Positions 7,309-17,210 of a stretch of 40,784 bases of DNA are shown piece by piece; within the stretch, counting starts at the first letter, position 1; each line of letters begins with the position of its first letter. The stretch lies in contig JAEWTV010000068.1 of the NCBI GenBank assembly GCA_023397675.1, positions 1 through 40,784 on the forward strand. Direction: 5' to 3'. The position numbers and the translations under genes were made by a program. This stretch comes from Bacillota bacterium (GTDB lineage Bacteria; Bacillota; Clostridia; Acetivibrionales; JANLFN01). The notes under the pieces were generated by a model that saw nothing but the letters and a program-made list of their open reading frames with translations, ran no database searches and was not told the origin of the DNA.

Positions 7309-7671
7309 ATGAAAAATGTACTTATTGTTGATGACGCTGCATTTGTCCGTACAATGTTGAAGCAGGTTCTTGAGAGAAACGGATTTGAAGTGGTTGGAGA
7401 AGCTGAGAACGGAAGCGTTGGAGTAAGAAAGTATAAAGAGCTTCAGCCGGATATAGTGACAATGGACATTACAATGCCCGAAATGGATGGGTTGGAAGCC
7501 TTGAAAGTAATCAGGAAGGAAGACCCCAAGGCAAAGATTGTTATGATTACCGCTCTGGGACAGGAGCCAATGATTAAGGAAGCAATATTGAATGGTGCAA
7601 AATCCTTTATTGTAAAACCATTTAAGGAAGAACATGTGGTACAGACAATGTCTAAGATTTCATCGTTGTAA
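7309..7671 (+). CDS. cheY: CheY-type chemotaxis response regulator (operon 1)
   Basis: A single receiver domain of 120 residues carries the phosphate from CheA to the flagellar motor or another target. Seen here are the acidic pocket DDAAFVRTML, the phosphoacceptor Asp53 (TMDITMPEMDG), the switch Thr/Ser region (MITALGQ) and Lys in FIVKPF. ATG 7309 follows AAAGGGGG at 7293-7300. It is the first gene after the c-di-GMP riboswitch and terminator. The paralogue in operon 2 has the same length and the same Asp position. An output domain is absent. Confidence 0.93.
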   Translation: MKNVLIVDDAAFVRTMLKQVLERNGFEVVGEAENGSVGVRKYKELQPDIVTMDITMPEMDGLEALKVIRKEDPKAKIVMITALGQEPMIKEAILNGAKSFIVKPFKEEHVVQTMSKISSL

Positions 7672-7700
7672 AAAAAATATCGGCTTCGGGGGTGGTTAAA

Positions 7701-9758
7701 TTGTCTGACAAAAATTCAAATGACTCTATTCTTGAGGTTTATATATTTGAAACCACCCAAAACATTGAACAACTGGAAGCTTTGATACTTGAAAGTGATA
7801 AGTTCGGGTATTTTTTAGCTGATACTGTAAATGAAATTTTCAGGATCATGCATACAATAAAAGGCAGTTCCGCTATGATGCTTATTAATAATGTTTCGTC
7901 CTTAGCTCACTCAATAGAGGATTTATTTTATTATCTGCGTGAGCAAAAGCCGCAAAATATGGAATACTCAGAGTTATCTGATCTGGTTCTTGGTGGAATA
8001 GACTTTATAAAAGCAGAGCTTATTAAAATAAAAAGTGGAGATAAGCCTGGTGAAGATCCGAATCTTCACATTTCCAATATTAAAAGCTTTCTTGGAAAAC
8101 TGAAAGATTCAAACAATGTAAAAGATATAGTTGAAAAACATGAAAAGATAGAAAACAATAATTGTTTCACTCATAAGAGCTCAGAAGGCGGCATTAATAA
8201 TTTCAAAGCTATTGTTTTATTTGAAGATGGCTGTGAAATGGAGAACTTAAGAGCTTTCGGCATAGTTCATGATTTGGGAGAGCAAGTACACGATATTATT
8301 TACTATCCATCAGATATGGATAATGATGATTCTATAAAAATTATACGTGAGTATGGGTTTACCATGCTTTTAAATACAGATAAGACCTATCAGGAAATTT
8401 ATAACCTAATCATGCAGGAAACCTTCCTGAAAAATATTGAACTGACTTTACTTCAGGATAATAGTGAAATAGAGCAGTTTAAAAAAGCCTGTACTTCTAT
8501 AAACAATGCAGAACCATTAATACCAGAGAAATCAAATAATCCAATATCTATAGAAAATGAATTGAAAAAACAGCCTGAAAAGTCCTCTATGAATAGTATT
8601 ATCAGTATTAACGTCAATAAGCTTGATAAACTTATGGATTTAATGGGCGAACTGGTAATAGCCGAGTCAATGGTTACTCAAAATCCTGATTTAAAAGGCC
8701 TGGAACTTAATAATTTTTCCAGAGCGGCTGTACAGCTCCATAAAATAACTATGGAACTACAAAGCATGGTAATGTCCACCAGACTTGTACCTCTATCCAC
8801 TACTTTTGTGAAAATGAACAGAATAGTAAGAGATATGAGCAAAAAGCAGGGTAAGGAAGTTGAACTTATACTGGATGGCGAAGACACCGAGGTGGATAAG
8901 AACATAATAGAACACATTTCTGATCCGCTAATGCACTTAATTAGAAACTCTATAGACCATGGAATTGAAAATGCACAGGAAAGAGAAGCTATAGGAAAGC
9001 CAGGGAAAGGAACTATTGTACTTAGCGGAAAGAGTGACGGGAGCGATGTTGTTATTGTTGTCAAAGATGACGGCAGAGGCCTGAATAAGGGAAAAATACT
9101 TCAAAAATCAAAAGAAAATAGCCTTCTTACAAAGCCTGAGCAGGAAATGTCGGATGATGATATCTACAACCTGATATTTTTACCCGGGTTTTCAACTAAT
9201 GATGCCGTTTCTGAATACAGTGGCAGAGGGGTAGGTATGGATGTTGTAGTTAAAAACATCGAAAATGTAGGCGGAAAGGTTTCTATTCACAGTTTGGAAG
9301 GCTCAGGCACTACTATCATACTTAAGATTCCTCTTACTCTTGCAATAATAGACGGTATGAATATTCAGGTCGGTCATTCCTATTATACAATTCCGACAAT
9401 GTCCGTAAAGGAATCCTTTAGTACTCATGATAAAAATATAATTATAGATCCGGACGGTAATGAAATGATTATGGTCAGAGGGAGCTGTTACCCGATTTTG
9501 CGATTGAATGAACTTTTTAATGTCAGCACGGAAGTTTTAAATTTCGAAAGTGGAATTATGGTAATGGTTGAACACGATAATAAAACCATTTGTATCTTTG
9601 CTGATAAACTATTGGGCAGGCAGGAAGTCGTAGTGAAAGCTCTTCCCGGTTTTATAAAGAATAGAGGAAAAACACATGGCCTTTCTGGCTGTACACTATT
9701 TGGAGATGGAAGCATAAGTCTTATTTTAGATGTTGGTGCCTTAATTGATAATAGCTAA
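7701..9758 (+). CDS. cheA: Chemotaxis histidine kinase CheA (operon 1)
   Basis: CheA autophosphorylates on its Hpt domain under receptor control and passes the phosphate to CheY. The order is: Hpt domain with His51 (IMHTIKGSSAMM), a P2-like CheY-binding domain (~170-260, LFEDGCEMENLRAFGI), dimerisation helices, an HATPase domain with the N box (LMHLIRNSIDHGIE), G boxes (DDGRGLN, GRGVGMDVV), and a C-terminal CheW-like domain. TTG 7701 is chosen because GGGGGTGG at 7688-7695 is its ribosome binding site; GTG 7692 lies inside it, and the TTG gives the same N-terminal length as the CheA of operon 2. It has 685 residues. Confidence 0.93.
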   Translation: MSDKNSNDSILEVYIFETTQNIEQLEALILESDKFGYFLADTVNEIFRIMHTIKGSSAMMLINNVSSLAHSIEDLFYYLREQKPQNMEYSELSDLVLGGIDFIKAELIKIKSGDKPGEDPNLHISNIKSFLGKLKDSNNVKDIVEKHEKIENNNCFTHKSSEGGINNFKAIVLFEDGCEMENLRAFGIVHDLGEQVHDIIYYPSDMDNDDSIKIIREYGFTMLLNTDKTYQEIYNLIMQETFLKNIELTLLQDNSEIEQFKKACTSINNAEPLIPEKSNNPISIENELKKQPEKSSMNSIISINVNKLDKLMDLMGELVIAESMVTQNPDLKGLELNNFSRAAVQLHKITMELQSMVMSTRLVPLSTTFVKMNRIVRDMSKKQGKEVELILDGEDTEVDKNIIEHISDPLMHLIRNSIDHGIENAQEREAIGKPGKGTIVLSGKSDGSDVVIVVKDDGRGLNKGKILQKSKENSLLTKPEQEMSDDDIYNLIFLPGFSTNDAVSEYSGRGVGMDVVVKNIENVGGKVSIHSLEGSGTTIILKIPLTLAIIDGMNIQVGHSYYTIPTMSVKESFSTHDKNIIIDPDGNEMIMVRGSCYPILRLNELFNVSTEVLNFESGIMVMVEHDNKTICIFADKLLGRQEVVVKALPGFIKNRGKTHGLSGCTLFGDGSISLILDVGALIDNS

Positions 9759-9798
9759 TTAATAATTATAAAAATATCGCGGAAAGGGGCTGAGTTTA

Positions 9799-10293
9799 TT
9801 GAATTCAGAGATACTTTCACAGATTGGATTGGAGCAGGAGGAGGACACACAAAAGGGAAGATTCCTAACTTTTTCAATATGTAACGAAAGCTACGGTATT
9901 GAAATAAAGCACGTAACTGAAATAATCGGTATACAGCCAATAACCGAAGTGCCCGAGCTGCCTGAGTTTTTCAGGGGAATTATTAATCTGAGGGGCAAAA
10001 TTATTCCGGTAATGGATGTAAGACTAAGATTCAAAAAGGGTTTTAAAGAATACAATGACAGGACCTGCATTATAATCACAGAGATTGATGATTTAAGCCT
10101 GGGGCTTATTGTAGACAGTGTTTCAGAGGTTTTAACAATACCTGAAGAGGATATTGTTCAGCCTCCTGAAATGAATTCGGCTTCGAATCGGTACATAAAA
10201 GCCTTTGGTAAAATAGGAAATGATGTAAAGCTTTTAATCGATTGTTCCAAATTGGTTAGTGATGATGAGATGCAAAATTTATCTATAGCTTAA
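9799..10293 (+). CDS. cheW: Chemotaxis coupling protein CheW (operon 1)
   Basis: CheW links receptors to the CheA regulatory domain. This 164-residue protein is one CheW/SH3-like domain, with YGIEIKHVTEIIG, EVPELPEFFRGIINLRGKIIPVMDVRLRF and GLIVDSVSEVLTIPEEDI. A short N-terminal tail precedes it. It starts with TTG 9799 behind GGAAAGGGG at 9781-9789. It lies 40 bases after cheA and 13 before the receptor gene. The paralogue in operon 2 is very similar throughout. Confidence 0.93.
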   Translation: MNSEILSQIGLEQEEDTQKGRFLTFSICNESYGIEIKHVTEIIGIQPITEVPELPEFFRGIINLRGKIIPVMDVRLRFKKGFKEYNDRTCIIITEIDDLSLGLIVDSVSEVLTIPEEDIVQPPEMNSASNRYIKAFGKIGNDVKLLIDCSKLVSDDEMQNLSIA

Positions 10294-10306
10294 GGGGGAA
10301 TGTTTT

Positions 10307-12022
10307 ATGAAATGGTTCTATAATCTTAAAATAAGTACAAAACTCCTGTCCGGTTTTATTATAGTTGCTCTTATTGCAGGCGGAATCGGTATTATTGGTT
10401 TACTAAATATAAATAAAATTGATGCTCTTGATGAAGAAATGTATGAAAAAATAACTATTCCGCTTGGCAACTTGATAGATATTACTGATGCATATCAAAA
10501 CATGAAAAATAATATTAGAAATAGTATTCTTGCATCAAATGAAAACGAGGTAACTCAATATGAAAAAGAGTTAGATAAAAATAGTACTAATTTTGATAAG
10601 TATTTAGATACTTTTACAAAAACTATTTTAACAGAGGAAGGAAAAGTATTAGTTAAAAACCTTCAGGATTCAAAGTCAAAGTATGTAGAATCTTGCAAAA
10701 CTATAATATCTCTAGCAAAACAAAATAAAGATCAGGAAGCACTTATAATTTTAAATGGCGATGCTAAAGAACTAGAGAATAAATTCGATTCTGATGTAAG
10801 TGCTATTTCAAAAATCAAGCTGGATGCCGCCAAAGGAGATTTTAACACAAATCAAAATACAACAAGCAGTGCAGCGGTTACATCAATTGTTTTAGTCATT
10901 ATTGGGACTCTGATAGCAATTGCACTTGGCATTTTTATCTCCAGTATAATTTGCAGACCGGTAAGAAGACTCATGAAAGTTGCCGATAAGGTAGCTGATG
11001 GTGACCTCAATGTTGATGTGGTTATTAAAACGAAAGATGAGGTTGGAATGCTGGCAGCAGCATTTAAAAAGATGACAGAAAACCTGAATGAAGTAATGGG
11101 AAATATAAATCTGGCTTCAGAACAGGTTGCTTCCGGATCAAAGCAAGTATCCGAGTCAAGCATTGCGTTGTCACAGGGAGCAACCGAACAGGCAACTTCT
11201 GTAGAACAGCTTACAGCTTCACTTGAAGAAATATCATCACAAACAAAGCTTAATGCAGGGAATGCAAACCAGGCCAATGAACTTGCAGAAACCGCAAAAT
11301 TAAATGCCCTTCAGGGTAATTCGCAAATGCAGGAAATGCTTAATGCAATGGGTGAGATTAATAGCTCTTCAGCAAACATTTCCAAGATAATAAAAGTTAT
11401 AGATGATATTGCTTTTCAGACTAATATACTGGCACTTAATGCTGCTGTTGAAGCTGCAAGGGCTGGACAGCACGGCAAAGGTTTTGCAGTAGTCGCAGAA
11501 GAAGTAAGAAATCTTGCAGCCCGCTCAGCAAATGCAGCAAAGGAAACGACGGATCTAATTGAGGGTTCAATTAAAAAGGTTGAGGGTGGAACAAAGATAG
11601 CAACCGATACTGCAGGTGCACTTAAAATGATTGTTACCGACATAGAGAAAGTTGCTAATCTTGTTGATAATATAGCATGTGCTTCCAATGAACAGGCAAC
11701 CGCAATCGGGCAGGTTAATCAGGGTATAATGCAGGTATCGCAGGTTGTGCAGACAAATTCTGCAACCTCTGAAGAATGTGCTGCTGCAAGTGAGGAACTA
11801 TCCACTCAGGCACAGGTGCTTCAGGAAATGATAAGTAAATTCAAACTGAGACAGGCGGAGTCTTCACTTGGAAATATGAATGGATTAAAGCCTGATATGA
11901 TAAAGATGCTGGAAAATGTAATATCCAAAAACAAGGATAACAATATCCAGGCCACTGAATTCAAAACATCTTCCATAAAACCCAAAATCATATTAGATGA
12001 TAAGGAGTTCGGAAAATATTAA
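10307..12022 (+). CDS. Methyl-accepting chemotaxis protein (operon 1)
   Basis: This is a transmembrane chemoreceptor of 571 residues. The first membrane helix is at about 13-33, an extracytoplasmic four-helix-bundle-like sensor follows at ~35-185, and the second helix is at about 190-213 (SIVLVIIGTLIAIALGIFISSIIC). A HAMP domain comes next, and then the signalling domain with its conserved hairpin tip (FQTNILALNAAVEAARAGQ). The C-terminal tail ends in LDDKEFGKY, which is shared with the receptor of operon 2. ATG 10307 follows AAGGGGGAA. It is the last gene of operon 1, closed by a terminator. The ligand is unknown. Confidence 0.93.
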   Translation: MKWFYNLKISTKLLSGFIIVALIAGGIGIIGLLNINKIDALDEEMYEKITIPLGNLIDITDAYQNMKNNIRNSILASNENEVTQYEKELDKNSTNFDKYLDTFTKTILTEEGKVLVKNLQDSKSKYVESCKTIISLAKQNKDQEALIILNGDAKELENKFDSDVSAISKIKLDAAKGDFNTNQNTTSSAAVTSIVLVIIGTLIAIALGIFISSIICRPVRRLMKVADKVADGDLNVDVVIKTKDEVGMLAAAFKKMTENLNEVMGNINLASEQVASGSKQVSESSIALSQGATEQATSVEQLTASLEEISSQTKLNAGNANQANELAETAKLNALQGNSQMQEMLNAMGEINSSSANISKIIKVIDDIAFQTNILALNAAVEAARAGQHGKGFAVVAEEVRNLAARSANAAKETTDLIEGSIKKVEGGTKIATDTAGALKMIVTDIEKVANLVDNIACASNEQATAIGQVNQGIMQVSQVVQTNSATSEECAAASEELSTQAQVLQEMISKFKLRQAESSLGNMNGLKPDMIKMLENVISKNKDNNIQATEFKTSSIKPKIILDDKEFGKY

Positions 12023-12057
12023 TAACTGTTTATAATGCCAATATGGCTTTATTCCCC

Positions 12058-12102
12058 AGGAAGAGCCGGAACAGGATAACTGTTTCACCTCTTCCTTTTT
12101 TT
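12058..12102 (+). terminator. Terminator of chemotaxis operon 1
   Basis: AGGAAGAG at 12058-12065 pairs with CTCTTCCT at 12089-12096, and an inner GAACAG/CTGTTTC stem extends it. A run of T follows. Confidence 0.88.
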
Positions 12103-12149
12103 TATATTTAATACACTTTTCTAGTTGTCGTTTTTTGTATTAAAGCCAG

Positions 12150-12179
12150 TTGACAATAATGATAGCGATATGCTATTGT
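12150..12179 (+). promoter_or_regulatory. Candidate promoter of speA
   Basis: A perfect TTGACA at 12150-12155 is followed after 18 bases by TATTGT at 12174-12179, with an extended -10 TGC just before it. A hairpin at about 12211-12236 (GCCTTT..AAAGGC) lies in the leader before the start codon. Confidence 0.55.
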
Positions 12180-12274
12180 AACTCTGTTACACATTTATTT
12201 CTGTTGATATGAAATGCCTTTTGAAAGGCTGATTTTCAGCAAAAAAATTCATATTTGAATGGAAGTATAAAAAC

Positions 12275-14194
12275 ATGAATAAAACAGATCTTCTTGATAG
12301 ATGGACAAAGGAAAAATCTGAGGAACTTTATGGTATAAACAATTGGGGAGCTGGTTACTTTTCTGTTTCCGAGAAGGGGGAAGTACTTGTAAACCCTTAC
12401 AAAGATAATGATAAAGCGGGTATCAGTATCATGGATATTATTTCGGGTATCCGTGAGCGTGGACTTGATATGCCTGTTTTGCTGCGCTTCGAGAATTTAT
12501 TGGATTCGCAGATATCTTTTCTTAATAATTCATTTGCCGAAGCAATGAAAAAATTAAATTACAAAGGCGAATACCGCGGGGTTTATCCTATTAAAGTCAA
12601 CCAACAGCAGCAGGTAGTCGAGGAAGTTACCAAATTCGGCCAAAGGTATCATCATGGCCTGGAGGTAGGTAGCAAGGCTGAACTGGTTGCTGCACTTTCG
12701 CTTATGAGAGATAAGGAAGCCTGCCTTATATGTAACGGGTATAAGGATGAGGAATTTATAGATTTGGGTTTATATGCGGTTAAAATGGGCTTCAAATGCT
12801 TTTTCGTGGTTGAGGTTCCGAGAGAGCTTGACCTTCTAATAGAACGCTCTCAGGCCTTGGGGGTTCAGCCCAACATTGGAATCCGCATAAAGCTTTCAGC
12901 AAAAGCAGGCGGACATTGGACCGAATCAGGCGGAGACCGCAGTATATTCGGCGTTAATATGTCCCAGCTTATAACAATAGTAGATAAACTTAAAGAAAAC
13001 AATATGCTGGATTCGCTTAAGCTTATGCATTATCACCTGGGTTCCCAGATTCCGAATATAAGGGATATACGTTCTGCTGTCCTTGAAGCAACACGTGTTT
13101 ACGCTGAACTGGTAAGAGAAGGTGCACCTATGGGTTATCTTGATTTGGGGGGCGGCCTTGCAGTAGATTATGACGGCTCAAATACAAATTATACAAACAG
13201 CAGGAATTACACAGTTGAAGAGTATTGCACGGATATAGTAGAAGCGGTAATGTCCATCCTGGACCCAAGCGATATACCGCATCCTATAATTGTTACCGAA
13301 TCGGGACGTACTACTGTTGCTTATTATTCGGTACTGGTTTTCAATGTTCTCGATATTGAAAAATTTGAAGAGCACAAGATTCCCACTGAGCTTGATGAAG
13401 GTACTTCGGAACAGATAAGAAACCTTTATGATGTTTACAAGAGTATTTCACAAAAAAATATTCAGGAATGCTATAATGATGCGCTTTATTACCGTGATGA
13501 AATACGTGAAATGTTTAAACACGGCAGTATAAGCCTTCGTGAGCGTTCTTTGTCTGAAAAGATTTTCTGGAATACAATAAACCAGATCGCGAAAGAGAAG
13601 CAGAAGCTTAAAAACTCTCCACCTGATCTGGAGGATATAGAAAGTGCTATTGCGGATATTTACTACTGCAATTTTTCAGTGTTTCAATCTATACCGGACA
13701 GTTGGGCTATTGATCAGTTGTTTCCCATAATGCCTGTGCACCGTTTACTTGAGCTTCCAAAGAGGAATGCGGTAATTGCGGATATTACATGTGACTGCGA
13801 CGGAAAAATTGATCACTTTATAGATTTGCACGATGTCAGAGCAACTTTGCCACTGCATGAAATGGAAAACGGAGATGATTATTATCTTGGTGTGTTCCTG
13901 GTTGGGGCATATCAAGAAACTTTGGGTGATCTTCATAATCTTTTCGGAGACACTAATGTGGTTAGTGTCAGGATCCATCCTGACGGAAACTACGATTTTG
14001 TGAAAGAAATTCATGGGGATAGTGTAGCAGACGTATTATCTTATGTTGAATTTGAACCCAAGGATATGCTTGTACATTTCCGTAAGACTGCTGAAGAGTC
14101 TATACGTGAAGGTTTAATAACTGCTTCCGAAAGAAAAGAGATCATGCGTGCCTATGACAACGGGCTTCGTGGTTACACCTATTATGAAAGATAA
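12275..14194 (+). CDS. speA: Biosynthetic arginine decarboxylase
   Basis: This PLP enzyme converts arginine to agmatine, the first step of the agmatine route to putrescine. It is a fold-III decarboxylase of the SpeA type: Lys107 in VYPIKVNQQQQVVEEV is the expected Schiff-base lysine, the glycine-rich YLDLGGGLAVDYDGS binds the cofactor phosphate, and ESGRTTVAYYSVLVFNVLD and QSIPDSWAIDQLFPIMPVHRL are typical of the family. The 639 residues match SpeA (~630-660). It stands alone between a promoter and a bidirectional terminator; no agmatinase or spermidine synthase gene is adjacent. Confidence 0.93.
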   Translation: MNKTDLLDRWTKEKSEELYGINNWGAGYFSVSEKGEVLVNPYKDNDKAGISIMDIISGIRERGLDMPVLLRFENLLDSQISFLNNSFAEAMKKLNYKGEYRGVYPIKVNQQQQVVEEVTKFGQRYHHGLEVGSKAELVAALSLMRDKEACLICNGYKDEEFIDLGLYAVKMGFKCFFVVEVPRELDLLIERSQALGVQPNIGIRIKLSAKAGGHWTESGGDRSIFGVNMSQLITIVDKLKENNMLDSLKLMHYHLGSQIPNIRDIRSAVLEATRVYAELVREGAPMGYLDLGGGLAVDYDGSNTNYTNSRNYTVEEYCTDIVEAVMSILDPSDIPHPIIVTESGRTTVAYYSVLVFNVLDIEKFEEHKIPTELDEGTSEQIRNLYDVYKSISQKNIQECYNDALYYRDEIREMFKHGSISLRERSLSEKIFWNTINQIAKEKQKLKNSPPDLEDIESAIADIYYCNFSVFQSIPDSWAIDQLFPIMPVHRLLELPKRNAVIADITCDCDGKIDHFIDLHDVRATLPLHEMENGDDYYLGVFLVGAYQETLGDLHNLFGDTNVVSVRIHPDGNYDFVKEIHGDSVADVLSYVEFEPKDMLVHFRKTAEESIREGLITASERKEIMRAYDNGLRGYTYYER

Positions 14195-14206
14195 TTTAAT
14201 CAAATA

Positions 14207-14240
14207 AAAAGGCAGAGACGGAATAACGTCTCTGCCTTTT
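14207..14240. terminator. Bidirectional terminator between speA and topB
   Basis: AAAAGGCAGAGACG at 14207-14220 pairs perfectly with CGTCTCTGCCTTTT at 14227-14240. The A-run and T-run on the two flanks let it serve both converging genes. Confidence 0.9.
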
Positions 14241-14253
14241 GTTTGTTTATAAC

Positions 14254-16419
14254 TTATGTTTTCCATTTTGAAAGTGCATCTGCAAGGGCTGAATTTAAGC
14301 CCTCATTTTTATCCTGCTGTTTTAAAATCCTGGTGACGTCCTTCTTGTTTACCTGCTCGCTTTTTCGTTGCTTAAAGGCTTGTAGCTTTTCTCTATAACC
14401 GCAGGTACAGTAAAAGGACTTGTTTTCACCTTCCCCGCGTATCTCCATTTTTTTATGACACTCAGGACACCTTGCATTTGAAGTTTGGGAAAGCATTTTC
14501 CTGTAACCACATTCACGGTCTGGGCAAACAAGCATTTTACCCTTTTTCCCGTTAACCTCCAAAAGGAATTTTCCGCACTCCTGGCATTTTTCCCTTGTTA
14601 CATTGTCATGTTTAAAGGATTCACTGCTTGCAATAACTGAACCTACCAGCCTGGAAGCATAATTTCTCATTTCTGAAATAAATGCATTGGCATTTGCCTT
14701 TCCCTGGCTTATAAGCGATAGCTGCTGTTCCCATTTCGCTGTAAGTTCGGGAGAACTCAGATCTACAGGAACAAGCCCTATAAGTTGGGTACCTTTTGAA
14801 GTAGGGTATATCTCCTTGCCTCTTCTTTCAATATAGAAGGTATTAAAAAGCTTTTCAATTATATCAGCTCTTGTTGCTGGTGTTCCAAGGCCGCTGGCAT
14901 CTTCAAGGACTTCCCGGAGTGCTTTGTTTTCTACAAACTTTCCTGGGTGTTCCATTGCAGAGAGCAGTGTGGCTTCATTATATCTTGCGGGCGGCTGAGT
15001 TTTACCGTTTACAAGTCTTACCGAACTTAATTTTTCTTTTTGCCCTTTTTCAACCGTAGGAAGCGATTGGTCTTTTGAATCATCACTGCTTTCTTCTTCA
15101 AGTTTTCCAAAACCTTCATATATGGCTTTCCATCCGGGGCACTTTATAACCTTGCCCTTTGCGTACATTAATTCTCTATTGACATCAACTTCTACGGTTG
15201 TCTGTTCATATTCAAAAGGAGGATTTAGTACCGCTATAAACCTCTTAACAATCAAATCATAAATATTGCGTTCCTCAGAGTTAATTGAAGACAGATCAAC
15301 ATACTGCTCAGTAGGTATTATTGCATGGTGGTCTGAAACCTTGCTGTTATCCACAAGTCTTTTTGTAACATTGATTTTATTTCTAAGAATACTCTGTACA
15401 AAAGTTTTGTAGGGACCAATGGAAATACTCTTCAAACGTTCGGGCAGCGTTGGCACAATATCATCGGTAATATACCGTGAATCTGTCCTTGGGTAGGTTA
15501 CAAGCTTGTGCGTTTCATAAAGCCTTTGCATTATATTAAGTGTTTGTTTTGCAGAGTACCCGTATTTGCGGTTGGCATCCCTCTGAAGCTCTGTTAAATC
15601 ATAAGCAAGCGGCGGGAGCTCCTTTTTGGATTCTTTGGTTACCTCTTTGATTTCACCTGTTTGTCCAGAGATTTTTAATAATATTTCGTCAGCCTTGGAT
15701 TTATCAAAGATTCTTATCTGACCTGCTTTATCCTTCCACTGTATACTAAAGCCTTTGAAACTAGCATTGATGGTCCAGTAATCCTTGGGGATGAACTTCC
15801 TTATTTCGTTTTCACGCTCTACAATCATTGCAAGAGTAGGTGTCTGAACCCTGCCTGCGGAAAGCTGTGCATTATACTTGCAGGTAAGAGCTCTTGTAAC
15901 ATTGAGCCCGACAAGCCAGTCAGCTTCAGACCTGCTCTGAGCTGAAAGAAAAAGATTGTCATATTCACGTGATGGCTTTAATTTAGCAAACCCGTCTTTT
16001 ACAGCCTTGTCTGTCTGTGATGAAATCCACAGACGTTTGATTGGCTTCCTGAAACCGGCTTTTTCTATTATCCATCTTGCTACAAGCTCACCTTCTCTTC
16101 CTGAGTCGGTGGCAATTATAAGTTCATCAACTTCGTCCCTATGCATAAGAGCTTTTACAATTCCAAACTGTTTGGACGTTTCCCTTATTACGACCAATTC
16201 CATTTTCTTAGGCAGCATTGGAAGATCTTCGAGATTCCAGCTTTTATATTTTTCACTATACGTCTCGGGGTCGGCAAGTGTAACAAGATGACCAAGAGCC
16301 CATGTGACAATGTATTTTGCACCAATGATACAGCCGTTTCCGTTTTGACTGCAATTAAGAACTTTTGCAATATCCCTTGCTACAGATGGTTTTTCTGCAA
16401 GGACCAATGTTTTACCCAT
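14254..16419 (-). CDS. topB: DNA topoisomerase III (type IA)
   Basis: This type IA topoisomerase relaxes and decatenates DNA by cutting one strand. The Toprim domain starts with TLVLAEKPSVARDIAKVL and has the metal-binding TDSGREGELVARW. The catalytic Tyr lies near residue 310 in LVTYPRTDSRYI. The C-terminus carries two zinc-ribbon-like Cys clusters (CQECGK .. CPDRECGY and CPECHK .. CTCGY). The 721 residues fit Firmicutes TopB. ATG at 16419 follows GAAAGGA. It converges on speA with a shared terminator. TopB-like enzymes are also found on mobile elements, but nothing here suggests one. Confidence 0.93.
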   Translation of the reverse strand: MGKTLVLAEKPSVARDIAKVLNCSQNGNGCIIGAKYIVTWALGHLVTLADPETYSEKYKSWNLEDLPMLPKKMELVVIRETSKQFGIVKALMHRDEVDELIIATDSGREGELVARWIIEKAGFRKPIKRLWISSQTDKAVKDGFAKLKPSREYDNLFLSAQSRSEADWLVGLNVTRALTCKYNAQLSAGRVQTPTLAMIVERENEIRKFIPKDYWTINASFKGFSIQWKDKAGQIRIFDKSKADEILLKISGQTGEIKEVTKESKKELPPLAYDLTELQRDANRKYGYSAKQTLNIMQRLYETHKLVTYPRTDSRYITDDIVPTLPERLKSISIGPYKTFVQSILRNKINVTKRLVDNSKVSDHHAIIPTEQYVDLSSINSEERNIYDLIVKRFIAVLNPPFEYEQTTVEVDVNRELMYAKGKVIKCPGWKAIYEGFGKLEEESSDDSKDQSLPTVEKGQKEKLSSVRLVNGKTQPPARYNEATLLSAMEHPGKFVENKALREVLEDASGLGTPATRADIIEKLFNTFYIERRGKEIYPTSKGTQLIGLVPVDLSSPELTAKWEQQLSLISQGKANANAFISEMRNYASRLVGSVIASSESFKHDNVTREKCQECGKFLLEVNGKKGKMLVCPDRECGYRKMLSQTSNARCPECHKKMEIRGEGENKSFYCTCGYREKLQAFKQRKSEQVNKKDVTRILKQQDKNEGLNSALADALSKWKT

Positions 16420-16532
16420 TATTTATATAATCCTTTCAAATTCGGTTGTTTATCTTTCTTAAATAGTTTAGCACATATGTTTTTTTTATTCACTTCATAT
16501 TAACCGAAAGTAAACAAAAATTTAATTAATAA

Positions 16533-16561
16533 TTGACACTTTGTAAAATGATATTTAGTAT
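16533..16561 (+). promoter_or_regulatory. Candidate promoter for the HD-yfcE-ATPase operon
   Basis: A perfect TTGACA at 16533-16538 is separated by 17 bases from TAGTAT at 16556-16561. It lies in the divergent region between topB and the HD-domain gene. Confidence 0.55.
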
Positions 16562-16607
16562 TTACTTATGGAAATAATACAGGAATCAGCGAAAGAAGGG
16601 CCTTTAA

Positions 16608-17183
16608 ATGAGCAGTCAACCTACAAGAGAAGAAGCTTTTGAACTTCTAAAAAGATATAATAAGAGTGAAAGCCTTATAAAGCATGCATTGACAGTAGAA
16701 GCTGTAATGAAGCACTTCGCAGATATTCTCGGAGAACCCGGCAATGAAAAATGGGGTATTATCGGTCTCCTGCACGACATTGATTATGAATTATACCCTG
16801 AACAGCACTGTATCAAAGCCAGGGAGCTATTATCCGAAAACAATATTCCCGAGGAGTACATACACGCTGTTGAAAGCCATGGCTGGAACATCTGCTGCAA
16901 TGTTGAGCCTGTTGAAAAGATGGAGAAGGTATTGTTTACAATAGATGAACTGACGGGACTCATTGCGGCAACCGCACTTATGAGGCCAAGCAAAAGTATT
17001 CTTGATACTGAACTAAAGTCTGTAAAGAAAAAGTGGAAGCAAAAGGGCTTTGCTGCAGGCGTAAACCGTGAAATCATTGAACAGGGAGCGACAATGCTTG
17101 GAATGGAGCTTGATTATATAATGGATGAAACCATAAAGGGCATGAGGACTGTCGCTGAAGAAATAGGATTGAAGGGTGAATAG
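16608..17183 (+). CDS. HD-domain hydrolase
   Basis: This is an HD-superfamily metal-dependent phosphohydrolase of unknown substrate. The metal ligands are seen as the first His in SLIKHALTVEAVM, the HD pair in IGLLHDIDYELYPEQH, and a later His in HAVESHGW. With 191 residues it is a single-domain protein without a receiver or GGDEF partner. ATG 16608 follows GAAAGAAGGG. The yfcE-like phosphodiesterase gene begins 27 bases downstream, so the two are probably cotranscribed. Confidence 0.85.
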   Translation: MSSQPTREEAFELLKRYNKSESLIKHALTVEAVMKHFADILGEPGNEKWGIIGLLHDIDYELYPEQHCIKARELLSENNIPEEYIHAVESHGWNICCNVEPVEKMEKVLFTIDELTGLIAATALMRPSKSILDTELKSVKKKWKQKGFAAGVNREIIEQGATMLGMELDYIMDETIKGMRTVAEEIGLKGE

Positions 17184-17210
17184 ATAGAGAATAATTTACG
17201 GAGGACACAA

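Noticed and set aside
7692..7700. GTG start of cheA1, and similar upstream starts at korA, cheW2, cheA2, map, tetR, cheR and the PAP2 gene
   Set aside because: In each case the upstream codon lies in or beside the ribosome binding site, while a slightly later codon has the normal spacing.
8678..9064. 128-residue minus-strand frame inside cheA1 and similar long minus-strand frames in the mcp and cheA2 genes
   Set aside because: They are mirror frames of well-supported genes, rich in Ser and Ile, with no ribosome binding sites or family match.
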